Under the pieces are notes generated by a model. That model did no database searches. It had not been told where the DNA came from and saw only the letters and a program-made list of their open reading frames with translations. From Cyclaneusma minus (Eukaryota; Ascomycota; Leotiomycetes; Marthamycetales; Marthamycetaceae), in the NCBI GenBank assembly GCA_037179335.1, contig JAKZHN010000035.1, positions 303,350 to 367,349 on the forward strand: a stretch of DNA of 64,000 bases, in the 5' to 3' direction. The position numbers and the translations under genes are program-made. Every line of letters starts with the position of its first letter. Within the stretch, counting starts at the first letter, position 1. This document shows positions 12,011 to 24,204 of this stretch, piece after piece.

Positions 12011-13916
12011 ATGGAACTCCCGGCATTGCCTCCGGAGCTTGTCCCAATGATAACGAAGCATGTGAGTTGAGCCACTCCGCTTGTCTTCACCTTCACCTGC
12101 TAATTGAATTAGCTCACGAAGCAAGACCAGGTCAGCCTTGCGAATACTTGCAAGAAGCTGAATACAAAAGTCCGACCAGATCTCCACCGCAGAATTGTTC
12201 TTCGGGTGTTGGCCCCGTCGACCCAGTGGCAGTGGCCACCGCAACCGGCTGGGCATGATGTGTGTCACCCGCGGATGGTTGCTCTAGGACACCTCCTTCC
12301 CAGTACGAACAGTCCGCTTGGACTGATCGTCGACCTCACATTGAAAGGGACCGTGGCTCAACAGTGGGATGATACATGCTTCGAAAGTTGCAAGTGGCAT
12401 TTGGCTATGTATGGCCCTCAGAGACTCCAGTGTCTCGACTATCTATTCCAAGGTCTCAACCCAGGTGTTCTGACACGTATCCAGTACGTCCCCTTGTTAC
12501 TTCCACACAGGAACAGAACTTACTTACTGATTGTGTGATGATCAGCTTCGAAGTCAGTATCTGCATGCTGCTCAATTTTCTAGCCGTATTCCAGCACAAC
12601 AACATTCAGCACTGCTCCATCAATCTGAAGCATTGTCGTTGCCCTGGGGTTAACCCCGAAAGCGATTCAGCGCACAGCCGGGAGATTTTACTGCAGGAGC
12701 TACGACACGTTACTCACTTCACGTTCATTCAAAGGCCGATTGCATCCTCTGGGAGTGAGGATCATTAGGACTGTCCTGATGGCCTCTGCATCCCAACTGG
12801 TTGCCGTTGGTGTTGAATTCGAGGCATCCTACATGGGTCCACCCCACATGGGTCGGAATGCCCCCACGGAAAACCTCTTGATTGCGGCACAAAGTATTAG
12901 CTTCCCGCGTCTAAAAGACCTATCACTGGTGAGGGCGTGCTTAGGTTATGTGTCAAAGAATGGTATCCCTGCCATCACAATACCCCAAAACTTTCCCAGC
13001 CTGCTACGGTTGAAATTGTTGCAGTGCCCCGGAGCAGAAATCTTGCTAGGCGAGTTATCCTGGCCCGGACAAGCCAGAATCTTGACATCCGTTGGCTTCG
13101 AGAGCGATTATTCTCGGCCCCTTAGTCATCCCGTCGCTCATCACCGTCTGAATTTGTTCTTGCAGACACGTTTGAGTCTAAATAACAGCTATGAGTTCGG
13201 AGGTGCGGAGATGGCTGCTCGCATATCTTATTATCCTGCTGCTCTCGACACACTCGTGTCGGATGGGCCGGAGTCTATGAACGACACCGAGAAGGCCAGC
13301 TGGAAGAACCAGCTCCGGCAGTGTACGCTGGATCTCAAAAGGCTTGCTCTGTGATGCGGCAAGTTATCGGAGCTGGTTAGTGGATGGGTATTGCTCTCGC
13401 TGAAATTACTTGTGCTAACTAAACACCCAGAAGCCACTTTTCAGTAACGCGAATGTCTCGTCATCAATAGAAGTTCTCCACCTTAGAACTGTCGACTCTA
13501 TGCCGGGCGCACTGGCAATATCCAACGGTAACCCTGACTTTCATCCCTGGGTGCAAGTCGACCCATCCAACCCACATCGATGGGCAAAGAAGAACAACAT
13601 TCCGCGAGGTCAGAAGGTCAAAGCCAGCACATTCCTGACGTTTGCGAGATGGGCGTTTCAGCAGGGCAATATGCCCAACCTCAAAGTCCTCGCGTACGGA
13701 GATTTTGAAGATGAAAAGAAGAAGGTTTACCCCGGGGTCGACGAAGCCGATTGGAGTGTATACCGCCTTATTCTTTATCGTGATGCCTCGAGACTGACTA
13801 AGAGAGGATTTAAATTTTCCGCGACCAAAGATATGGAAGCGGAAGAATTGAGAGGACTAAAACTCGATCTTGAGTTTCTCAAGGCCGATTCTCTCAATAC
13901 CGAGAAATTCTACTGA
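12011..13916 (+). pseudogene. F-box/LRR-like protein, copy 2 (pseudogene)
   Basis: Exons inferred by comparison with copies 1 and 3 are 12011-12061, 12113-12483, 12546-13375 and 13431-13916. The product begins MELPALPPELVPMITKH and ends with the family C-terminal module (FHPWVQ, GQKVKASTFLTFARWAF, NLKVLAYGDF). Two lesions break it. First, a tandem duplication of TTCA at 12724-12731 shifts the frame in the conserved THFTF segment. Second, a TGA at 13352-13354 lies just before intron 3. Without the 4-bp duplication the exons sum to 1734 nt, a multiple of three, so there is little other damage and inactivation looks recent. The position matching Asn in copies 1 and 3 is the stop. A sequencing error is a less likely alternative, because two independent lesions are present. 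Confidence 0.75.
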
Positions 13917-14770
13917 AGAGCCTTGCTCTTCCAAATTCTTCTCTTTGAGTCTGGCTAAATGCCGGTAGTCAGCTATGCCGTCTGTTGCACACAAAAGTCG
14001 CATCTGCAGCTTTCATCTTCGCAGGGGCGCGCCCAAGCTCTGCTAATTTCTCTTGTCCGTTAGAGTGAGCATTACAAACACGCCTTCGAACGACACTTGC
14101 AAAGTTCCCTCTCAGTCCCTCTCCCGATTGTACTCTGCATTACGTTCCCCCGGACCGACGAGCATCTCAATTGCATTCGGCATGTTTGCAGCGTCTCTCG
14201 AGATCCACCAACAGATCATCGGCTGTTTCTGTGCTTCACGGCATTTCACAGTCACTGAGTGCGCATGAGTGGCTTCTGCTTTGTCAGAGTTACCAGGATG
14301 AGCAGCGGTGGGGAAGCATGAGCTGTCTCTAGGGCATATCAAGATGAAATGGAATTTCTAAACCCCAAATAAGAGTTTGGTGACCCTCTGCAGTGATAGT
14401 GACATATGACGGTCTCCTCCTCAAGATTTTGATTCGCTCGCAGCGGTTCCACGATATTGTCACCATTTTTCGTGTTTTTCGCATTGCTTGATTGATTTCC
14501 CAGCTTCGACCCTCTCAGCAGCAGCTACAACCCTCCTAGCTTCAACCTCTTCGCCGCAAGTGTTCATCTCCTTTCGCCTGCTCGCTCGCGAGGCTGGCGC
14601 CACTATCGCTGAACATCAAAGAACAGTCTTGGCCCGTTCAAAAAACGAAAATCATTTGCACAATCATCTCCACAACTATCAGCATTCAACACCCCCGCAA
14701 CTTCTTCTACCTTCCATCTCTGCAAGACCGAATCGAATCTCTCAGCCATATCCAAGAGACTCAAGTCAAG
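13917..14770. other. Intergenic between F-box copies
   Basis: No gene is supported. A short segment around 14,378-14,420 (GCAGTGATAGTGACATAT) has a close relative at about 23,172-23,214 beyond the second AT island, suggesting that 3' flanking DNA of the F-box units was duplicated too. Confidence 0.4.
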
Positions 14771-14821
14771 ATGTGTTTCTCTGAATTGGCCGGGGAGTTG
14801 GTCTCGACCACTTGCAAACAT
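14771..14821 (+). pseudogene. Orphan F-box exon 1
   Basis: This is a 51-nt exon-1 look-alike with the same length as exon 1 of copy 2. It encodes MCFSELAGELVSTTCKH and is followed by a GTTAGT donor where copies 2 and 3 have GTGAGT. The ending TCCAAACAT-like CKH plus donor matches CICKH of copy 3. No exon 2 follows, so it is a detached fragment or dead copy. Confidence 0.55.
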
Positions 14822-15071
14822 GTTAGTTAGAAATTCGGTCCGAGAAAACGGAGGCGGGTTAGGAAAAAGTGGGGGTTGAGAGAACACAGGGGCTCCAAGG
14901 CTCGAGAGGAAAAGTGTACTCCGAGATTAATGTTTTGCCTGACAATCGGAATCTTGGCCTGGAAAAAATTCAAATCTGAATGTGCTGAAGCCTCATGACG
15001 ATTTATCTCTCCCTGATGCAGCATGTATCCAAATGCACACAAATCTTTGTAGCCTACTGTTGTTTTGGCTC

Positions 15072-15261
15072 TGTGGCGGCCCTGGGCCGCGACCCCTTGA
15101 CATGACCGACCATGTGACCGGACCGACTATAGCTCCGGTCTCCACCTATATATAGAGCTCTCAGAGCTCCAGATTCTCTTTGTCTTCTCCCTAGCAATAC
15201 ACAGCCATTAGCAGTGTCCTTCTACTCGGCCCAGCCCGGTGTGAAGGCCCAGGGCGTGATA
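15072..15261. mobile_element. Solo-LTR-like element
   Basis: A 190-bp segment starts TGTGGCGGCCCTGGGCC and ends GGCCCAGGGCGTGATA, giving near-inverted ends of LTR type (TG...CA, with the last C mutated to T). It contains a TATA-like CTATATATAGAG near 15,147. Flanks GGCTC and GACCC differ by two transitions, so the 5-bp target duplication is uncertain. Confidence 0.4.
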
Positions 15262-15464
15262 GACCCCTTAGATATCAATACATTTATATTCCGTTGGTAG
15301 TCATTTGTTTTTCAGTCTCGACGGCTTTGATATACTTGAACAACAGAAATTGATGTGAGCGATACTTCGTTTATCCCTGAGCTACAATCCATGGTTTTTT
15401 GTTGTCACTAGTATATCAGGTGACTACAGTCTCTCGCGTCAACACCCTCGGCCTCCGCCATATT

Positions 15465-15600
15465 TGTCACAGCGCAGCTTGGGGGTGAGGTTGAACGACG
15501 TTATGAGCTGGAGAGGGAAGCTTTCCAGAGCTCCAGAGCTATCTCAGGCTGCTGGGGCTGCGGGGGCTGCGGGGCGTAGTGGGGGACGCTAACGACACGT
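15465..15600 (-). mobile_element. Diverged solo LTR related to the intronic retrotransposon
   Basis: Read in reverse complement, this resembles the LTR at 1220-1399. It begins TGTCACAGCGCAGC, as the reverse complement of GC(T/C)GCGCCGTGACA would, and holds AGCTGGAGAGGGAAGCTTTC, matching the reverse complement of the LTR centre. The far end is not clear. It lies in the leader of F-box copy 3. Confidence 0.45.
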
Positions 15601-15936
15601 GCCAGTCACGAGGGCCCAAGCCCCCGTTCACCTCCGCGTATATCACGTCTCGCTTGAGCCGCGAGCGCTCGCGGAGCTCGCGCCGTCACCACCTGATATA
15701 AACGGACTCTCTGACCCACCAACCTCCTCGACCTCTTCTGCATTCGCCTCCCTTCCTGTTCACAACAAGCCCAGCCTGGATTCCGCCTTCCTTGCCCCTC
15801 CGCGCTGAGTCCTTTTAGCCGCCAAGCTATCACGGCGACCCTCTACAATACAACCACCTGCGCAACATTGACACCCGCCGAGTCCTTTGCATCGCGTCTC
15901 CAAAGAGCGCTCCTGGTGCACGAGATTGAAGCCACG

Positions 15937-17813
15937 ATGTGTCCCTCAACCCCGTCCCAATCCCGTCCTGGAACCCTCGCTGCCCAAACACCAAAAGATG
16001 GGTATCTATCGAAGTTTCCGGCGGAACTGATCATAATCATCTGCAAGCATGTGAGTTAAGCCCCTCATCCCATTCTATCTGCACCTGCTAACTAGGCGAA
16101 CCAGCTCCCTCAACGTGATCAGGCAAGCCTGGCAAGCACAAACAGGTACTTGAACGAGAAGGTCAGACCCGACCTTTTCCGGTGCATCGTCTTGCACGCC
16201 GCGAGACCTCCTGAAATCTCGGCTGCTACCCACCCGAGACTCATGGCGGTCCCAAGCCTATTCTCTAGCCAGGCCAATCCGCTTGGATATGTTCGAGATC
16301 TCAGCCTCACAGATGTGCTCTCCTGCAACCACCACGTTGACAGAGACGGACACAGACTGAACAGGCATGATGCAAACATGGTGGAATGTATCGAGAAACT
16401 ATTCCAAGGGCTGATTCCACATGCGTTGACCAAGGTTCAGTAAGTTGCTTCCCTCCACACATAACAATGAAAATCGCTGACTGGCGATCTCAATAGCTTG
16501 GAGGTGACTACCCCGATGTTGAAGAAGTTCCTTTCCAACTTCCAACAGAATAAGATCCAGCAATTGTCCCTCCTTTTGCCACGTCGCCACTGCAGTCTCC
16601 TCGGGCTGGACGTTTTCTCAGACCATGCCAGCATCGCTCTACCTGGAAACCTCCGCGAGATTACGCATTTCACCTTCAAGGGACAGGTCGCGGCTGTGGA
16701 AGTGCAATTGGTGAAAATGGTTTTGAGAACGAATGCGCATCAGATTCTCAGTCTGAGTCTCAACTTCTACAGTGGTCTGACCCGCACCAGTAGCAACCAG
16801 TTCCTGCCCCCTCTTCACCAGGGCGGAATACAACTACAATCCATCGCCTTCCCGCGCCTGGAAAATCTATCCCTAACGAAGGTGTGTCTGGATGATGGAT
16901 CGCAAACTGCTACAGTACCATTCAATTTTGCTACCCTGAAGCAGTTGCATTTGGTTGAGTGCTTTGGGACAGATGTTTTCCTGGGCGAGCTTTCAAGACC
17001 CGATCAAGCTCAGAGTCTGGAGCTTTTTGAGTTTGAAAACAGTGGAATGCACCCAACTTCCCCCCATCCCCTGGTCTCATTCTTACAGAAGTATCGGGGT
17101 CAACAGCTTAAGACCATTCGCGAGTTTGGGTACTTATTTGCACCCACTCATATCTCGCATTTGCCGACTACCTTGGAGACGTTTGTCTCAGAAGGCCCGG
17201 GATACCTCCAAGGCGCAGATATGGATGCCTGGAAAAATGATCTGAGCACCGCTTTCAGAGTCACAAAGTTGAAGCACGTTGGCCTTAACCATAACAAGTC
17301 TGATGTATTGTTCGTAAGTGGAATAAAGTTGCTCCTACGGGGATATATTGTACTAACATGAACGCACAGAAGTTTCTCTCGGGTGCTCAAACGGTACTGC
17401 CTTTTGAAGTTTTACACAACAGATACTGGAACGCTGGGGCTCATCCTGCCGTGCGCGATGCTCATCGGGACGATGAGTCATACCATCCCTGGATGATCAT
17501 CGATGAAGCCAACCCACACCTATGGGTCAAGCGCCAAACGATTATCTACGGCCAAAAGAAGAGAGCGGAAGGATTTCTGCGCCTGGCAAGATGGGGATTC
17601 GAGCAAGGCAACCTGCCAAATTTGAAAGTCCTTGCGTTTGGACACTTCCACGAAAAGAATCCTTACCAGCTCATCCTCTACCGGGATGTAACTCGCCGTA
17701 CCAAACACGGTTTTCACTTCTGTGCAACCAAGCAGATGGATACTGTAGCATTGAGAAAGCTGGACGTGGACCTTGGAATCCTCAGTATTCCGTTCTGGTC
17801 CCCGCGATTCTAG
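15937..17813 (+). CDS. F-box/LRR-like protein, copy 3 (intact)
   Basis: Exons 15937-16050, 16105-16439, 16497-17313 and 17370-17813 join to 1710 nt (569 residues). The start is the first ATG ahead of the F-box core FPAELIIIICKH; exon 2 continues LPQRDQASLASTNRYLN, a normal F-box layout. The middle is leucine-rich with repeated LSLS/LKQLHL-type strands. The C-terminus holds the family module SYHPWM, NPHLWV, FLRLARWGFEQG and NLKVLAFGHF. All four exons and three introns match copies 1 and 2; exon 2 is 335 nt as in copy 1. The expected role is substrate recruitment in an SCF ubiquitin ligase. The substrate and the function of the C-terminal module are unknown. A decayed transposon begins about 50 bp past the stop. 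Confidence 0.8.
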
Positions 17814-17858
17814 TAAGGACGGAGCGAGCGGTCTCAGCATAGGAAAAATCCAGAGAGA

Positions 17859-20800
17859 AATGATGGGTTTTATGGTGGTGAGGCTGGCTTATTGTTAAGT
17901 GGGTTTCATATAGGACCCCCTGGTTAACGACCAGGGGCGTAAGCGACGGTGGAGTCCACAACGGTGGTTAAGAGAAAACTCTTGCCATTATTATTTCTTT
18001 TTTTTACCAATATTAATTGCTTTATTAATAATTAATTCAATTTATTTAAATGCTTTTTATATTAATTTTAAAGCTTATAAGCCTTGCTATATATAATAAT
18101 TATTTGCTAATATGCTTTTAAAGCATGCTTATTTTGCTTCCACTATTTTACGCCGCTTTTAATACGCCAATATTAGCCAAAATTGCAATTGTTTTAATTT
18201 AATGGCTAACGGCGCCAATAATAATAAAAGCGAAAATTTTACCGGTTTTAAAATTCTTATATTTTTTTTTCAGCGCCAATTCTTTTTCTCCCTATTGCCT
18301 TTTATAATTTTTTTAGCTTATTGCCAGCGCTAAGGCTTTTATACGCAAATTTTTAAAATGCCTTTCTTAGGCAATTAAATTTTTGCTAAAAAAAATTGCG
18401 GCTTTAGCTAAAACGCAAATAAAAGGCTATAAAAAAAATAAAAAGCTTTACCAAATTTAATTGGCCGCTATTATTGGCTTAATTTTTTAATTTTAATATT
18501 AGCCTTTTTTGCAATAAAATGATAATTTTATTATTAAAAATAAGAAACTTCCTTTTAAAAAATTTATAATTTATAATTAATTTTTATATATCGGTTTTTG
18601 ATATCTTTATATAATTGCTAAAAATAAATTTCACTTTATTTTTCTGCTTTATTTTTATTTTAAAATTTTAAAATCTTGTATTTGAATTAATATTGCCCTA
18701 ATTATATAAGGAAATTAATTTATTTTAGCATTTATTTAAAGCAATAAAAAAGCGATTATTAAAAATCTTTAAATATATACATTTTTTTTATTCGCATTGG
18801 TATTTTACAAGGTACGGGAAATTAAAAAAACTAATATTTAAAAAATATATAAATTAGATATATTTAATTTTAGCGCTTGTTTAAATACATCTGTAATTTT
18901 ATTTAAAAAACTAAAAAAGCTAAAATAAATATAAAAAAAGCGCTATTGGCTAGCGCCATAGGCTAGCCCGGCGCAGGCAAAAAATACTTTAAAATAGCCT
19001 TACTTTTAATTTATAAAGTAGTAACAAAACGGAATGAAAGTCTTTAAAATTGAATTTCCTAGAATCTTTATAAAAAAAATGTTAAAGTTAAAAGTGATTT
19101 AAAGTAAAAATCAAATATTTAGGAATTTATTTTTATTAAAATAAATAATAAAATTAAGAAACTCTATATGTTTTTGATATTATTTTATTTTGTAAATTTT
19201 ATATTTTTGCTGGAATTTCTAAAAAATAATAGAACTAGATTTTATTTTTATAGCTATAATATAGCGTTGTGGGAAATTTATATAAGATAAGTTTTAGAAT
19301 TGCTTGCGCTGCCGGTAGTAAAAAAAAGCCACCGCTTTAAAAATTAATTAAATTTTAACTGAGATTTTTAAAGCTAATTAAATTTAGCTAAATTAAGATG
19401 CAATTTTAATTTTAATTTTTTTATATTAATTTTGCTCTATATTATTATTATTATTATTATTATTATTAGCTAATATTTTTAAATTACCAGCCCGTTTTAA
19501 ATAGCCGTTCTAGTTTTTATAAAACCTCCTTTATTTATTTTCCTTTTTTTTTCGGGCTTTTGCCTGCTTATATAATAGCTTTAGCCTGCCTATTAGCAAT
19601 ATTAATATTTTTAATTTTTTCAGCTTTAATCTTTCTTTTTAAATTTTTTTTTTAAATTTTTTTAATTTAAGCGCTGCTATTCGCAACCGGCCTAATTTAA
19701 TATTATTTTTCATTTTCAGATTTTTAATTAATTTGCAATATTGCTAATGGATTTCTTTTTGCCGTTTTATTCTTTTATTTTATAGCTATTTAGGCCTTTT
19801 ATTAAGGATTTTTTATAGTATCTTTTAAATTAAAGCCTTTTTGGGCTATAATAAATCTTTTTCAAAACAAATTTTATAGAATTCTAAAATTTATTTTTTT
19901 GCATTTAATATAATTAATAAAAAGGTTAAAATTAATCTGGAATTTTATAAAATTCGAAAAATTAATTTAGTTTTTTTTTTTTTGTTTTTGGGTTTTGCTT
20001 CAAAAAGTTTTTAAGGCTTTAATAAATAGCGTATTATTTAATATTTTTTGTGTTTTTTGGTATTTTTAATTAATTAGTATATTATTAATAAAATTATTAA
20101 GCTTTATTATATTAAATTTTAGCAAATTTTGCAAGTAATTATTAAAGCCGGCCAAAATTATATATTAATAAAAATAAAAATAAAAAATGCTTTTAAAATA
20201 ATGCCTATTGCTTTAATTTATTAATAGCTTTTTGGTTTTATATAAAATAGCTATTTTTATATTAAATAGTTTTTTAAAATTAGCAATAGCATTATTTATT
20301 TTTAATTTTTTTATAAAAAACTTGAAATGAATTTTTAAATTCTGGTTCCCGGGACCAATGGTTTTTTATTATTTAAATAATAATATTATTATTTTTTCGC
20401 TATTATAGCTAAAATAGTTTTTTGCTTGGAAATCCAATTATAATTTGCTTTATTTAATTTTGGCAATTTAATAAAAAAAAATAAAAAACGCTAAAAATAT
20501 CACAATTAAAATGCTGGGGCTTAATATTAATTTTTAAGCTTTTATTATATTTATTCTATTAAAAAAATGGCTAAAATTTGCAAGTTTTTAAATTAATTTA
20601 TTATTTGCAAATTTATTAATTTTTATTAAGCTTAATTTATAGCTGGCAATTTGGGCTTTGCAATTATAGCAATGGAACTCGGCTAGTTTTATTATTAGAA
20701 ATTATGGATTTTTATAGCCTTTTTTTTTAATAAGCTTTAAAACGGACTTTTTGCTGTATTCCTATAAAGGTCCGCAAAATTTTTGCTTAATAGCGCATGC

Positions 20801-23150
20801 TTTTTTTTAATTAAACAGCATTAAAGTTTTTAATCAATTAATATATAAGCAAATTTATTTATTTAATAATATTTTGGAAATTGATTTGGATGCCTTTTAT
20901 ATTAATAATTGCAATTTTATTAAATGCAATTAAAAATATTTTATTAAAATTTTATTAAAATTTTATGCTTTTATTTGCAAAAGGCCTAGGAAATAGAAAA
21001 TTTAAATTTTCAATATTAATATTTTGAAAATTAAATTATTTTTACCGCTTTTAAAATTTGAAATTTAAATTGAATATATTATTAAATTATTATTTATACC
21101 GATAATATTATAGCTTAGTGTGGATTTTTTAAGTAAATACTTTAAAATTAAAATTAATATACTATATTATATTAGCTTTGTTTTAGCGCCAGTTTTAATA
21201 TTAAGCTGGAGTTTATTTATATTTTTGGATTATAAAATAATTTTGCTAATACTTTTTTTTTTCAAGAATTTTTAAAAACTGGCTAATTAATATTTATATT
21301 AGCAAATAATTTTGATTTTTAATTTTATTTAAAAACTGGACTTTTAAAAAAATTTTAAAGCCTATTAATTAGTTTATTATAAATATGCTTTAGCCTTTTA
21401 TGCAATTTATTGATTTTATATTAAATTTTACAAAATATATTATTAAAATGAAAATATAATAGCTCTTTTTATAAGCCTAGAATTAATTTTTAAATGAATT
21501 GCTTTTTATAATTAAAATTTACTCAATTATAGCCAAAGCCAATTTAAACCCGATATTATTCAATTAGCGCTTTTAGCAATTTGCTATAAATACGAAATCC
21601 AATTTAAATCAATTAAAGCTTTTGATTTTTTGCTTATTAAGCTGATATTTATAAATTACCGACATTTGCAAAACCATTTAAGAAAAATGCTAAGGGATTT
21701 TTTAAAATCCAGCTATTTTAAATTATTAATTTTTTTTTCAAATAGCGCTTTTTTGCAAAATCAATAGAAATTTAATTTTAATTATAAAGCAGTTTTTAAA
21801 ATTGCTTTTGCAGCGCTTTTGCGGACCGTAAAGTTAATTTATAAATTAAAGAATTTTAAAAATTAAAAAATATTTAATAAAATTAAAATTTAACGCCGCT
21901 ATATTTATTTTTTAATAATAACAAATACGCTATTTTTACTTTGCCTAATAGCAAATTTAATGCCAATTATACTAAGGTGGAAATTATTATTATAAAAGTT
22001 AATAATTACTTTTGCCCAATTATAATATTGCGAGTTCTATTTAAATTTAATTTTTAAAAATTAATTGCTTCTTTTTTGCTTTGCCAACGGCGTTTATATT
22101 TGCAGTATTTATATTAAAAGTTTTGCGCCAATAGTATTATTAATATTTATTTTTATATTAGCTATAATTTTCAAAAAAATACTATTTAATATGCAGCTAA
22201 TAATAATATATTATAATTAAATATTTAGAAATTAGGCAAATATTTTTTAAATATTTTTTTCGGCTATTTTTTTATTTTTTTTATTAGAAAATTTAATTTT
22301 AGCCAGCGCTCTTTTATTGGCAAATACTTTTATTGGCAAATACTTTATTTTTAATATATTTTTTTAGTTAATTTTATTATTAATTTTTTTTCCGCTATTA
22401 TTTAATCTTTCCGCTATTAATTTAAATATAGCCTGCTTTGCTATATTTATATTTGGCTTTATAATAGCTAAAGCTAATTTTAATTAAATTCTTAATTTTA
22501 TTTAGGCTTTTATATTAAGTTTTTATATTGGCTTTTAAAGCTTTAAATAGCTTCAAATATAATATAAAACTCTGGGATTTAAAGCAGCTTTAGCAATTGC
22601 TAGACTATGCCCTAAATAATATAAAATATTTAAAAAATTCCCTTTTTTTATATATATATATAATAAGCTATATTATAAATAATGGGTTTTATAATAATAA
22701 AGCTGGTTTATTATTATATAAATTTTATATAAAATCCCCTAGCTAATAATTAAAAGCGTAAATAATAATAAAGCTTATAATAATAATTAAAAAAAACTTT
22801 TGCTATTATTATTCTTTTTTTACCAATATTAATTGCTTTATTAATAATTAATTTAATTTGCTTTTTTATTTTTCTATATGTTTTATTTTTATCGCTAATT
22901 ATATAGCGTATAGCTTTATAGCAGTTAAAGCTAATTTTAATTAAGCTTTTGGCTTTATTTAGGCCTTTGCGTTAAGCCTTTATATTGGCTTTTAAAGCTT
23001 TGAATAGCTTTAAATATAACGCAAAAATCTGGGATTTAAAGCAGTTCTAGCGACCGCTGGGCTATGCCCCAAGCAATACAAAATGTCCAAGAAACCCCTT
23101 TTTCCCTTTCTTTCCTTGCATGTAACGAGCTACACCATAAAACGATTATT
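17859..23150. mobile_element. AT-rich island: decayed TIR transposon plus internally deleted tandem copy
   Basis: The outer ends carry a perfect 11-bp inverted repeat, GTTTTATGGTG at 17867-17877 and CACCATAAAAC at 23133-23143, with weaker similarity continuing outward to AATRAT. The left-end sequence recurs at about 22,681-22,870 and the right-end sequence at about 22,448-22,680 and 22,910-23,145. The island therefore reads as a long copy (left end, about 4.5-kb core, right end) followed immediately by a short left-end/right-end copy. RIP-like decay has erased the transposase. It looks like a class II element; the superfamily is not determinable and no target duplication was resolved. Confidence 0.65.
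22681..23150. mobile_element. Internally deleted (MITE-like) copy at the end of island 2
   Basis: A left terminus (AATGGGTTTTAT at 22681) is followed after only about 230 bp by the right-terminal region, which ends CACCATAAAAC at 23133-23143. The right half is much less mutated than the corresponding part of the long copy at 22,448-22,680. Confidence 0.55.
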
Positions 23151-24204
23151 CAATGAAAGCTCTTGAACTAACATGGTGACCATTTGCAGTGATAGTGTCA
23201 TATAACAAAGTCCAAGCATGCTCTTGAAACGAATGATCCCTTCTCACCTAAATAATTGTAAATCCAACAAGTCTTTCAGTCCGCAATTGGATGCTTTATT
23301 GACCCGGGCGTTTAAAGCCTCTAACATGCATACTACCTAGTAAAACAGAAAGGCCTGCTCGTCTAAAGTGGCATATCCGTGCCCCAATATTTTTAAATAA
23401 TTTCAAATTTAATAATTTTAAATATTATTTTAAATTAGAAAAAAAAAAGTAATTTGCAAGAAAAACACGAAAAGAAATCACATTCCAACAGAACCGGGCA
23501 TCGACAGAAATCCCGCAAGACAAAATAAAGTGGTTTTACGTGGGACGAGTCACCTGACAGCGCGTGGTCCGGAGGACAACGACCGGATGCAAGGGAGCTT
23601 GCAGAAGAGCCGTAAACGAAGGAGAGTAAGCTCAAAAAGAGCTTAATTCCCTTTGTCTTTCTTCTTTTCTTATCTTTATCGATTTTAAAGCTGTTACGTG
23701 TCTCGATTTTCACCCTCCTACCTCCGTTTGCACATGGCTATATGTATCCGAGCTCCTTACGTAGCTAGTGGCCGATCCAGCTTTCGGACCCCCTTTTCTC
23801 TCTTTTTGCTACCAGAGAAGGAAAAAGGAGGACCTAGGCACGAGAAAGGGGCTCCCGAAAGCTTCAAATCAAGGCTGCTTTCCGCCAAACACTGCCATCT
23901 ATCCCTTTTTTGCACGTGACGAGCAGGATGACATAAAAGAATGGTTATTGAAGTCGCACTTTGACGGGGCATCCATAAAGATTCCAAAATTCCCACAAGA
24001 CAATAAAAACATAAGAGTCATACTTCAATCGAGCATTAATAGAGACTCCGCAAGATGAGAAAATACCTAATATGAAAGTCAGGCTTCGACCAGACATCAA
24101 CGGCCATCAACATCGATCATCCCCTCCACACCTTCCTCCCTCCGCCCCTCAGCCTCCCACACACACACTCCCCCCCCCCATCTCACCCCTCCCCCGCCCA
24201 CCAC
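23151..24204. other. Intergenic, no gene supported
   Basis: This is transition from the AT island to the gene cluster. A small AT-rich patch lies at 23,390-23,450. A C-rich low-complexity run at about 24,120-24,200 lies just past the stop of the MFS gene. No coding exon could be supported. Confidence 0.5.

Noticed and set aside
23435..24058. Several overlapping short frames between island 2 and the MFS gene
   Set aside because: They have no family motif, no consistent splice structure and low-complexity content.
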